A stretch of DNA of 23,046 nt, taken from an uncultured Clostridia bacterium. GTDB taxonomy: Bacteria; Bacillota; Clostridia; Christensenellales; Aristaeellaceae. Position 1 is the stretch's first letter, and the number at the start of each line of letters is the position of its first letter. The stretch lies in NCBI GenBank assembly GCA_934636425.1, contig CAKUAV010000028.1, forward strand, positions 1-23,046, read 5' to 3'. The translations under genes were made by a program, and so were the position numbers. Shown here piece by piece: positions 7,703 through 14,585 of this stretch. The notes under the pieces were generated by a model that saw only the letters and a program-made list of their open reading frames with translations, was not told the origin of the DNA and ran no database searches.

Positions 7703-7969
7703 CTATTGCGGGTCGGCGGGATAAGTTTTCGCAGAATAGACCGTTTTTGCAGTGACGCCGTCCAGCCGGCCAATGCGCCCGGCGAGCGAGTTGATCTGAT
7801 CCTGCGGCGCGTCGACGGCGAGCGATATGATGCTGATGCCGTGCTTTCGGCAGGGAATGCCCATTCGGCCGAGTATGAAACGGCTGTATTCGTGCAATAT
7901 CGCGTTTAATTCGGCAGTTTTTTCAACATTTTCAACGATAATGCTGACGATGGCCACGCGCGTTTCCAT
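7703..7969 (-). CDS. TM1266-type putative iron-only hydrogenase system regulator
   Basis: An 88-residue small protein with an ACT-like beta-alpha-beta fold. It matches the family first named from TM1266 (TIGR03959-type) in N-terminal METRVAIVSIIVEN, HEYSRFILGRMGIP, GISIISLAVDAPQDQINSLAGRIG and GVTAKTVYS. The family is usually found beside [FeFe]-hydrogenase or HydEFG maturation genes and is thought to regulate them, but the biochemical role is not well established. Here no hydrogenase gene is in sight. An ATG 18 bases upstream is also in frame, but the GGAGGG site has proper spacing only for the METR start. The C-terminus is a few residues longer than usual. It has its own strong promoter. 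Confidence 0.85.
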   Translation of the reverse strand: METRVAIVSIIVENVEKTAELNAILHEYSRFILGRMGIPCRKHGISIISLAVDAPQDQINSLAGRIGRLDGVTAKTVYSAKTYPADPQ

Positions 7970-7999
7970 GTCTGTCCCTCCGCTCATGCGTTTTTATTC

Positions 8000-8027
8000 A
8001 GTATATCACATTTCCGTGTGATGTCAA
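8000..8027 (-). promoter_or_regulatory. Promoter of the TM1266-type gene with overlapping inverted repeat
   Basis: On the minus strand TTGACA (8022-8027) and TATACT (8000-8005) are 16 bases apart. Lying between and slightly overlapping them is a perfect inverted repeat ATCACA-N6-TGTGAT (8005-8022). An operator in that position would block RNA polymerase. The binding protein is unknown. Confidence 0.8.
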
Positions 8028-8104
8028 GGCGGTTTCGCGCCGCTCTCGGAGATCAAAATGCTCAATGCAGCCGCGCGCGCATAATCCGCGTCTGCGCGCT
8101 GTCC

Positions 8105-8545
8105 GCGCCGCTCGCGGTTGATTTATGCAGAAATCCTCATCAGCACAGCCCGCGACCTCGCTGCATCGCGCAAATGCGAATCGCTTCGCCAGCACCGCAA
8201 GTCTCTTCAACTGTCGCAACCTCGCACATACGCGAATCGGATTTGCCACATCGCCTCGCAGCAAGCGATCTCCGTACTTCGACGATTGTTTCGCAAATGC
8301 GCGAACGATCCGTCAGCCTTCTCAGCGCTTCATTCTCGATCACGGCCTGCGGATATGAGAAATTGCTTTGCCGATTTTCCAGCCTGAAAGCACTCCCGCC
8401 GTTGCTTCGCGCCGCACACGATTGATTTGCACAAAAATCCCATCAGCACAGCCCGCGACCTCGCTGCATCGCGCAAATGCGAATCACTTCGCCAGCGCCG
8501 CAAGTCTCACCATCCGGCCACAACCTCATGCAAATGCGAATCGCT
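8105..8545. repeat. Roughly 130-bp direct repeat, two copies 303 bp apart
   Basis: CAGCACAGCCCGCGACCTCG occurs at 8141 and again at 8444, each followed by CTGCATCGCGCAAATGCGAA and preceded by a GATTGATTTGC-like stretch. A shorter motif CGCAAATGCGAA, itself an inverted repeat CGCA-AA-TGCG, recurs in variant forms elsewhere up to about 8660. The whole 8028-8805 gap lacks a credible gene. Confidence 0.85.
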
Positions 8546-8746
8546 CCGCCAGTGTGCAAGCCCCTACGTCCGACTGCGTCGTCCCGCATACGCGCAGAAC
8601 GGAGGGCGCGTGAAATCCATCCCGGCAAATTCGTACTCTGTTCGCACAAATGCGAAACAATTCGCGGCTTCGTCCGGCTTGAAAGCGGCGCCGCCGGATT
8701 TACCGCGCTGTCTTTTGACGAATATGCGCCGGCTCGGTCTGACGCA

Positions 8747-8787
8747 AAGAGCGCCCCGCCCGGCAAATGTCGTTGTCGAGCGGGGCG
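8747..8787 (-). terminator. Possible terminator after the RpiB-like gene
   Basis: On the minus strand CGCCCCGC and GCGGGGCG form an 8-bp GC stem with a long loop, followed by CTCTTT. It begins about 18 bases past the stop codon. The U run is weak. Confidence 0.45.
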
Positions 8788-8805
8788 AATGGCGCAGCGC
8801 GCGCG

Positions 8806-9378
8806 TCAGTCCTCGGGTTTGGTTTCGAGCGTCAGCGGGTAGTCGCCCAGATGCTGAACCTTGAAGCCATTTTTCTTGTAGGTTTCGTAGTCGAAAGCCT
8901 CCAATTCGTCGATGGCGAGCTTGTGGAATTCGTAGAAATTGTGCCACCATTCGTAGCCGCTGCCCAGATGCGCGCCCAGATATGCGTCGACGATGTCGCA
9001 AGCCATGGCGGGGGCGACATAGAACGCGCCCATGGCGAGCACATTCACGCCGTTGCCGGTGATGGCGCGCAGCGCGGCGGGCACGCTTTCGACCACGCCC
9101 GCGTGGACGTGCGGGCACTTGCTGGCGGCGATGTGAATGCCCATGCCGGTGCCGCAGAAGGCGAGCGCGCGCTCGTATTCGCCCTCGGCGATTTTCGCAC
9201 CAATGCGAAGACCGACGCGGTGGAACATATTCTCAGTGTCGTTGTCGTCGGGAGATTTCACGCCGACGTCCTCAATTTCCCAGCCCTTGGCCTTGAGGTG
9301 TGCCACGACGACCTCCTTGAGCGGATAACCGGCGAAATCCGCACCGACGACCAGCTTCTTGTCCTTGACCATCTTCAT
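8806..9378 (-). CDS. RpiB/LacA/LacB-family sugar-phosphate isomerase
   Basis: A 190-residue protein of the ribose-5-phosphate isomerase B / galactose-6-phosphate isomerase family, which interconverts aldose and ketose phosphates in the cytoplasm. Visible signatures are VVGADFAGYPLK near the N-terminus (the D-H-x-G region of RpiB) and ALAFCGTGMGIHIAASK, with Cys75 as the likely catalytic base, followed by GVNVLAMGAF. The protein is longer than a typical RpiB (about 150), with an extra C-terminal tail rich in aromatics. The usual His after the first Asp is Phe15 here, which points to a substrate other than ribose 5-phosphate. The start at 9378 is preceded by AAAGGA; a second in-frame ATG lies two codons later. 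It lies downstream of GH78 on the same strand, across a 328-bp repeat. Confidence 0.88.
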   Translation of the reverse strand: MKMVKDKKLVVGADFAGYPLKEVVVAHLKAKGWEIEDVGVKSPDDNDTENMFHRVGLRIGAKIAEGEYERALAFCGTGMGIHIAASKCPHVHAGVVESVPAALRAITGNGVNVLAMGAFYVAPAMACDIVDAYLGAHLGSGYEWWHNFYEFHKLAIDELEAFDYETYKKNGFKVQHLGDYPLTLETKPED

Positions 9379-9411
9379 GAAAAACACATCCTTTCTATGT
9401 TCGCCGCCCGT

Positions 9412-9650
9412 TTCAGGGCGATTATTCCGTACGATCAGGCGCAGATGCGCGACGAAATGCACATCAGCCACCCTTTCGGCAGTCGTGCGCGAACTGTGCG
9501 CAGGCGCTGGCTGTTCCGCGCGGCTTGCCTTACGCCCATTTCAGCGCGATCAGGCGCAGATGCGCGACGAAACGCACATCAGCCACCCTTTCGGCAGCTG
9601 CGCTCAAACTGTGCGCAGACGCATGGCTGTTCCGCGCGGCTTGTTTCATA
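9412..9650. repeat. 115-bp tandem duplication
   Basis: GATCAGGCGCAGATGCGCGA occurs at 9433 and 9548, spacing 115. Both copies continue through CGCACATCAGCCACCCTTTC (ATGCACATC in the first) and TGGCTGTTCCGCGCGGCTTG. A short inverted fragment (TCATCGGCTGATGTGC, about 9678-9693) lies close to the GH78 stop. No gene is supported in 9379-9706. Confidence 0.88.
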
Positions 9651-9706
9651 GTGCCAGCCTTCGATTCTTCGAGCGTTCATCGGCTGATGTGCGGCCGCGC
9701 TCTGCG

Positions 9707-12256
9707 TTACGCCTTGTCCTGCACGCTGAAGGCGTGGAAGCCGCTGCCCACATCGTGCGTTTCGCCCATGAACTCGACGCGCGCCGTCGCGCCGAAGGGC
9801 ACAGTGACGTGCAGATGCGTGCCGCCAAAGCGCTTCATCCAGCGCACGGCCACTTCGCCGCGCACGGTGTCTACGACAGCCTGAGCGCTCATCAGCCCCT
9901 CGGGCATGTACGGCTTTATGAGAATCGTCTCGTAGCCGGCGTTCAGCGGCCGGATTCCCGCGATGTAGGCGTACAGCCAGTAGTCGACCGCGCCGTACAT
10001 CGGGTGGTTGTGGCTGTTCATGCCGGGGTTCTTTTTCAGCTCGAAGCGCTCCCAGACGGTCGTCGCCTCCTGCTGCGCCATGTAGCCCCAGGAGGGGTAG
10101 TCCTGCTTTGTGGCCAGCCGCCATGCGTCCTCCAGATAGCCGCCCTCGCACAGCATATCCATCAGATAGCGCGTGCAGAGATTGCCGGTGGTGAAGCGGT
10201 CGCCGCTCGCAATCAGCTCGTCGTGAACGCGCCTGATCGCGCGCGCCCTGTCGCCCTCGGGAATCAGACCCAGCCAGAGCGAAAACACCTGACAGGCCAT
10301 GCTGCCGGTCGCCATGACGGCGGTCTCGGGGTCATACCACTTTGCAAGCATGGCGGCCTTGACGCGCTCAGCCATGTCGAGCCAGTGCTTTTCGTCCTCA
10401 GTGCGGTTCAGGCGCGCGGCGAACTGAGCGAGCAGGCGGCAGTTGTAGTAGGAATAGCCGCTGGACATGAACATGCCGGGTGTGACGGCGGACGGCGCGC
10501 CCTCGGCGCTCTTGCAGGCGTAGGCGGGGCCGGCCCAGTCGCCGTAATAGCTGTAGTTGACGATGTAATCGTCGCTGTGCTGGAGCAGGCAGCTTTCCCA
10601 CGCGGCAAAGCGGTCGAACGCCTCGCGAATCACGTCGTCGTTTCCGTCGTGCAGCAGGCACTCATAGCCGGCCACGAGAAAGCTCGAGCAGACCGGATCG
10701 GCCGGCCGGCCGCCGTATACGAACGGGGCGGTGCAGGTGATCGCGCCGTCCGCGCCCTGCTCGTCGATCAGATCGCGTATGAGCTTGGGGAACATCCGGC
10801 CGATTTCAAAGTTGTAGGGCGTTTCCTCAAAGCGGACGGTCGCGTCGTTCATCCAGCCCTGCCGCTCGTTGCGCTGGGGGCAGTCGGTGAGCACGCTGTG
10901 CTGGTTGGCGCGTTCGGTGGCGGCGCACATATCGTGCAGCGCGTTGACGCGCGCCTCGCCGCAGCGGAAGAACGAGCGCTTTTCCAGATCGGTGTGCAGC
11001 TCGACCGCCTCGATGCGGTCGGCGTCGAACGCGTCGCCCAGGCCGGTCACGCAGGCATAGCGGAAGCCGTGATAGGTGTTGCGCGGCTGCCAGACCGCAA
11101 AATCGCGCCGGTCGCCGCTGGCGGTGTAGCGGTCGGTCGCCTGAGCGGTGCGCAGTGGGGCGGTGAAGAGCGTGCCGTCTTCATCCAGCTCCTCGGCGTG
11201 GCGCAGCGTGATGACCTGCCCTTTCGCCATCGATTCGGGCATTTTCACGCGCAGTACGCCCGCGATGTTCTGGCCGAAATCGAGTATGTAGCTGTCCTCG
11301 CCGATCGGCCAGCTGGCGACGGCTCTGCGCGCGCTGTGCTCTATGATCGGATTGAGTATCATGGGTCTCATGACGCCGCCGGGCGCGTCGGCCTTTTCGG
11401 CGGGGACAAAGCCGGCATAGCCGATTTCGTCCCAGCCGACGGCGGCCTGATTCGCATCGCAGATTTCGCCGTTGAACAGATCGCTCGATACGCGCGCGCC
11501 GTGTCCGGCCTGCCAGCGCTCGTCGGTCAGTATCCACTCGGTGCGCCCGTCTTCATAACTCAGGCGCAGCATGGCGGTGAGCTGAATCGCGCCGCTGAAC
11601 GCCATTTTGCGGCCGTTGCCCAGATCGACATCGGAAAAGTCGTTGTGCCGCCAGCCGGTGCCGACCTGAACGCCCAGGCAATTCGCGCCCGGCTTCAGCC
11701 GCGTTTCGAAATCGGGATAGGTCACATACTGACAGGTTTTCGTGTAGTCGGTGTGCGCCGGATCGAGCGCGGCGCTGTCGATCGCCTCGCCGTTCAGCGA
11801 CACGGTCTGATAGCCGATGCCGCAGACGTAGAGAACTGCCGACTCGAGCCCAGGCTCCACGGTGAACTCGCGGCGGAAGTAGAGCGTGCGCTCCGCATCA
11901 TGCCCCAGTGTGATCCAGTCCGCGCGCCAGTCGATCTGCGCGTTGTAGATCACTTCGCGCGCCGTGTCGCTCTCGCGGCCATGGCTGTCGCGCAGCGTGA
12001 CGGCCACAGTGACCGGCAGCGCCTCGGGCAGAATCGCGTCGCAGTCAAGAAACTGCTCGCCCTGCGCCCGCCAGCCGCTGTCCCAGCTCAGGCCGCGCGC
12101 GGTCAGCGTCACGCGGCAGGCGCTCTGCCGCTCGTTTTCAAAGCTGGATTCCGCGCCCCAGCCGATGCGCACGCCGTCGCCGCGCTCCACCAGTCGAGAG
12201 CGCGCATAGTCCTTCAGCCGTCCACCGTCCGCCGTTATGTTGATTGGACGAAACAT
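9707..12256 (-). CDS. GH78 alpha-L-rhamnosidase
   Basis: An 849-residue inverting alpha-L-rhamnosidase. N-terminal beta-sandwich and carbohydrate-binding-like domains (about 1-300) lead to LDFGQNIAG and the (alpha/alpha)6 barrel. The acid motif DCPQRNERQGWMND places the general acid at Glu464 with Asp458 and Asp471. The base motif TTVWERFE places the base at Glu736, and NSHNHP holds the conserved His751. A final beta domain ends in FSVQDKA. Length and domain order are normal for the family. No signal peptide is seen, so it probably acts on imported rhamno-oligosaccharides. The start ATG at 12256 has AGGAGG seven bases upstream; ATG 12262 is too close to that site. It follows the LacI gene by 167 bp on the same strand and is the likely target of that regulator. 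Confidence 0.96.
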   Translation of the reverse strand: MFRPINITADGGRLKDYARSRLVERGDGVRIGWGAESSFENERQSACRVTLTARGLSWDSGWRAQGEQFLDCDAILPEALPVTVAVTLRDSHGRESDTAREVIYNAQIDWRADWITLGHDAERTLYFRREFTVEPGLESAVLYVCGIGYQTVSLNGEAIDSAALDPAHTDYTKTCQYVTYPDFETRLKPGANCLGVQVGTGWRHNDFSDVDLGNGRKMAFSGAIQLTAMLRLSYEDGRTEWILTDERWQAGHGARVSSDLFNGEICDANQAAVGWDEIGYAGFVPAEKADAPGGVMRPMILNPIIEHSARRAVASWPIGEDSYILDFGQNIAGVLRVKMPESMAKGQVITLRHAEELDEDGTLFTAPLRTAQATDRYTASGDRRDFAVWQPRNTYHGFRYACVTGLGDAFDADRIEAVELHTDLEKRSFFRCGEARVNALHDMCAATERANQHSVLTDCPQRNERQGWMNDATVRFEETPYNFEIGRMFPKLIRDLIDEQGADGAITCTAPFVYGGRPADPVCSSFLVAGYECLLHDGNDDVIREAFDRFAAWESCLLQHSDDYIVNYSYYGDWAGPAYACKSAEGAPSAVTPGMFMSSGYSYYNCRLLAQFAARLNRTEDEKHWLDMAERVKAAMLAKWYDPETAVMATGSMACQVFSLWLGLIPEGDRARAIRRVHDELIASGDRFTTGNLCTRYLMDMLCEGGYLEDAWRLATKQDYPSWGYMAQQEATTVWERFELKKNPGMNSHNHPMYGAVDYWLYAYIAGIRPLNAGYETILIKPYMPEGLMSAQAVVDTVRGEVAVRWMKRFGGTHLHVTVPFGATARVEFMGETHDVGSGFHAFSVQDKA

Positions 12257-12290
12257 GGTCATTCCTCCTCGCAATTCTGAGTTTCTACCT

Positions 12291-12319
12291 ATTATATATA
12301 AGATTTTCCGAACGGACTT
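12291..12319 (-). promoter_or_regulatory. Possible promoter of the GH78 gene
   Basis: A TATAAT box on the minus strand (12291-12296) lies in an AT-rich island, 34 bases before the start codon. There is no good -35 match, which would suit an activated or repressor-controlled promoter. A short dyad TCCG-AA-CGGA lies at about 12307-12316, upstream of the -10 box. Confidence 0.4.
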
Positions 12320-12423
12320 TGCCGCCGCCGCGGCACGTCATCCGGCTGCGGAACTTACCGACGCTGTCCGCGTCCGCTCGATGCGCCATGGGATTTGCTG
12401 CCGCGCCTATGCGTGCCGCTTTG

Positions 12424-13446
12424 TCACGGTGTGCGCTCGATGGGGACGCTTGCGCCGGTCGATTCGCGCTCGATCAGCGTGCAGGGCAGGGGAGCGATGG
12501 CCTGCGTTCGGCCGCGATGCTCGATCATGTCCAGCAGGTGATCGACGGCGGCGGTTGCCAGTGCGCGCACGTCCTGACGCACCGTCGTGATCGGCACGGG
12601 GGAGACGCGCGAGAAGATCACGTCGTCGTAGCCCGACACGGCGACGTCCTGCGGCACGCGTACGCCGCGCGCCAGCAGCGCGTTGACCGCGCCCAGCGCC
12701 ATCATGTCGTTGACGCACACCGCCGCGTCGATGCTTTCGAGGGGATAGTCGCGCAGTGCGGCCAGCGCCGCCTCGTATGTGACCTCACTCAGGTGAAGCG
12801 CCGCCTCGGCGGGCAGACTGTGCTCGACGAGAAAATCGCGCCAGCCGCGCTCGCGCAGGTCGAGGCAGTAAACGTCGCGAGGGCCGGTCAGCAGCACGAT
12901 GCGCCTGCGCCCGCGCTCGTAGAGCTGCGCCATGAGCGCCTTCATACCGCCGTAGAGATCGCACATCACGCATGGCCGCGTCAGACCGGCGTAGATCGAC
13001 GTGACGAAAAGCAGCGGCACGCCCGCGTCGTCGGCGGCGCTCAGATAGGCCGTGCTGCCGCCGGGCGCGTTGACCGGCGCGAGCAGCAGCGCGTCCACGC
13101 GGCTTTCGAGCATTTCGCCGATGATTTTGCGCTCGGTCAGGCGCGTGTTGCTGCTGGTGGCCACGCTCAGCGCGTATCCCGCCCGGTTCAGCGCGTCGGA
13201 AACATGGCGCACGAGCGAGGCGTAGTACACATTTTCAATGTCGGGCACGATCAGCCCGACCAGCCGGCTCTTCTGCGTCACCAGCCGCCGCGCGTACGGG
13301 TTGGGGTGATAGCCCATTTCGCGGGCGGCGGCCAGCACCCGCTCACGCGTGCGCTCGTTGACGCGCGGACTGCCGTTTAGGGCCAGCGAGACCGTCGCCT
13401 TGGAAACGCCCAGCCGATGCGCCACGTCCTCCAATTTAATATTCAT
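12424..13446 (-). CDS. LacI-family transcriptional regulator
   Basis: A 340-residue regulator. The N-terminal helix-turn-helix is textbook LacI (KLEDVAHRLGVSKATVSLALNG), followed by the hinge region YHPNPYARRLV whose Leu would intercalate at a central CpG. The rest is the two-lobed periplasmic-binding-like sensor: SRLVGLIVPDIENVYYASLV, a middle with RRIVLLTGP, and near the end VAVSGYDD and PITTVRQD. The sensor would bind a sugar or sugar phosphate, presumably from rhamnosides or galactosides processed by its neighbours (inference). The ATG follows a GGTGGTG site. A perfect palindrome with a central CG overlaps its own promoter region, so autoregulation is likely. GH78 lies directly downstream. 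Confidence 0.95.
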   Translation of the reverse strand: MNIKLEDVAHRLGVSKATVSLALNGSPRVNERTRERVLAAAREMGYHPNPYARRLVTQKSRLVGLIVPDIENVYYASLVRHVSDALNRAGYALSVATSSNTRLTERKIIGEMLESRVDALLLAPVNAPGGSTAYLSAADDAGVPLLFVTSIYAGLTRPCVMCDLYGGMKALMAQLYERGRRRIVLLTGPRDVYCLDLRERGWRDFLVEHSLPAEAALHLSEVTYEAALAALRDYPLESIDAAVCVNDMMALGAVNALLARGVRVPQDVAVSGYDDVIFSRVSPVPITTVRQDVRALATAAVDHLLDMIEHRGRTQAIAPLPCTLIERESTGASVPIERTP

Positions 13447-13461
13447 AACACCACCGCAAAA

Positions 13462-13475
13462 TTAAAACGTTTTAA
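13462..13475. promoter_or_regulatory. Probable LacI-family operator
   Basis: TTAAAACGTTTTAA is a perfect 14-bp palindrome with the central CG typical of LacI-family sites. It lies just after the -10 box and before the start codon of the regulator gene, where a bound dimer would stop transcription. No second full copy was found near the GH78 or GH27 start. Confidence 0.8.
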
Positions 13476-13482
13476 CACCTCT

Positions 13483-13510
13483 ATTATAACGCATTTGCAT
13501 CGTTTGTCAA
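13483..13510 (-). promoter_or_regulatory. Promoter of the LacI-family gene
   Basis: Perfect consensus hexamers on the minus strand: TTGACA (13505-13510) and TATAAT (13483-13488), spaced by 16 bases. Such a strong promoter paired with an operator suggests tight repression. Confidence 0.87.
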
Positions 13511-13525
13511 GAGAAAATGTCGCGC

Positions 13526-13554
13526 TTGCAATTGCCGCTGCGGCGTGCTATAAT
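13526..13554 (+). promoter_or_regulatory. Promoter of the HD-domain gene
   Basis: TTGCAA (13526-13531) and TATAAT (13549-13554) with a 17-base spacer, 35 bases before the start codon. It is divergent from the LacI promoter, only 15 bases away between -35 boxes. Confidence 0.78.
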
Positions 13555-13588
13555 CGAGAAAAAACGAACGCATTGGAGGGGGAGCGCC

Positions 13589-14080
13589 ATGACTGTGACT
13601 GAAATTCTCTGCAAGATGATCGACTATTCGAACGGCAATCGTCACGACGTCAATCATCTGATGAAGGTACACGCCTTTGCGGCCATCATTGCCGAGCGGG
13701 AGCGGCTTTCCGAGCGCGACCGGCTGGTGACCGAGGTTGCGGCCATTGTGCATGACATCGCCTGTCCGTTTTGCCGCGAAAAGTACGGTCGTGCGGACGG
13801 CAAGCTGCAGGAGATCGAGGGGCAGCCGATTGCGCGCGCCTTTCTGGCCGACACGGGGCTTGACGCGGATGTGATCGAGCGGGTGGTCTATCTGGTGGGG
13901 CGTCACCACACGCTGACGGACATTGACGGTGTCGATTATCAGATACTGCTCGAGGCCGACTATCTGGTCAATGCCGACGAAGCGTCCTTTTCGCGCGAGA
14001 ACATACTCAACACGCGCGAGCAGCTCTTCAATACGGCCGCCGGCACGGCGCTGCTCAATTCGATTTACAGCCTAGGCTGA
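13589..14080 (+). CDS. HD-domain phosphohydrolase-like protein
   Basis: A 163-residue protein of the HD superfamily of metal-dependent phosphohydrolases. The metal ligands can be followed: His28 in LMKVHAFA, the His55-Asp56 pair in AAIVHDIAC, the GRHHT segment at 104-108, and Asp124 in EADYLVNAD. Length and arrangement resemble small stand-alone HD proteins of the YpgQ kind, some of which hydrolyse nucleotides; the substrate here is unknown. The start ATG at 13589 follows GGAGGGGGAG; the frame is open further upstream but only through the promoter. It has its own promoter and no operon partner. Its TGA is immediately followed by the 119-bp hairpin array. Confidence 0.88.
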   Translation: MTVTEILCKMIDYSNGNRHDVNHLMKVHAFAAIIAERERLSERDRLVTEVAAIVHDIACPFCREKYGRADGKLQEIEGQPIARAFLADTGLDADVIERVVYLVGRHHTLTDIDGVDYQILLEADYLVNADEASFSRENILNTREQLFNTAAGTALLNSIYSLG

Positions 14081-14318
14081 CACCCGGCCGGCAGTGCCGG
14101 CTTCCACTCCGCTTCGCGCGTTGCAACTCGACTCTTCGCCGCTTGAGGGCGGCTCGAGTCTGGACGGTGGTGCGTGTAGGTATCATCTCAATACAGCCCG
14201 ACCCGGCCGGCAGTGCCGGCTTCCACTCCGCTTCGCGCGTTGCAACCCGACTCTTCGCCGCTTGAGGGCGGCTCGAGTCTGGACGGTAGTGCGTGTTGAT
14301 AACATCTCAATACAGCAC
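14081..14318 (+). repeat. Structured hairpin repeat array A2 (119-bp units) abutting the HD gene stop
   Basis: Two units of exactly 119 bp start at ACCCGGCC (14082, 14201); a third start at 14320 enters the terminator. Each has GCCGGC-AGT-GCCGGC (14087-14101, 14206-14220), then TTCCACTCCGCTTCGCGCG, then a long hairpin GACTC-TTC-GCCGC-loop-GCGGC-TC-GAGTC (14130-14160). The first stem starts 7 bases after the stop codon. It is the same family as A1 and A3, in the same orientation relative to its gene. Confidence 0.88.
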
Positions 14319-14376
14319 GACCCGCCCGGCCAGCCGCAGTGCGGCAGCCACATTCTCAGAGCCGGTCGGGTCTTTC
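14319..14376 (+). terminator. Terminator of array A2 with a second hairpin inside its loop
   Basis: GACCCGCCCGGC (14319-14330) pairs with GCCGGTCGGGTC (14361-14372) with one mismatch and is followed by TTT. Its loop contains a complete small hairpin GCCGC-AGT-GCGGC (14333-14345). The related terminators behind the permease and beta-helix genes have plain 10-nt loops. Confidence 0.7.
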
Positions 14377-14491
14377 TGTGTACCCGAGTGACGGCGGCGA
14401 TGGGCAATTCGGAATTACCCCCGCCCGCCCTTCACGCGCTCCTCGATAAATTGTGGCGCAAATGGGACAATTGTTGCCAGAATAAAAATTG

Positions 14492-14518
14492 TTAGCACTC
14501 AGACGCTTTGAGTGCTAA
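14492..14518. promoter_or_regulatory. CIRCE element (HrcA operator)
   Basis: A perfect match to the consensus TTAGCACTC-N9-GAGTGCTAA. HrcA bound here would repress htpG until heat or other protein stress. It ends 7 bases before the -35 box, upstream of the promoter rather than over the start site. Confidence 0.97.
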
Positions 14519-14525
14519 TTTTCTA

Positions 14526-14554
14526 TTGACATTTGGGCGCGGGCGTACTACAAT
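14526..14554 (+). promoter_or_regulatory. htpG promoter
   Basis: TTGACA (14526-14531) and TACAAT (14549-14554) are 17 bases apart, directly downstream of CIRCE. AGGAGGT precedes the htpG start. Confidence 0.88.
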
Positions 14555-14585
14555 AGAGACAGCATCGAAGCAGGAGGTGTTTCCC

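Noticed and set aside
9359..12280. Open frame of 973 codons on the plus strand opposite the rhamnosidase gene
   Set aside because: It is the mirror of a GC-rich coding sequence: Ala/Arg/Val/His-rich composition without domains, while the minus strand encodes a complete GH78 enzyme.
14081..14318. CRISPR array
   Set aside because: Units are repeated along their full 119 bp with no unique spacers, repeats are not 23-50 bp, and no cas gene is present. The same holds for the other arrays.
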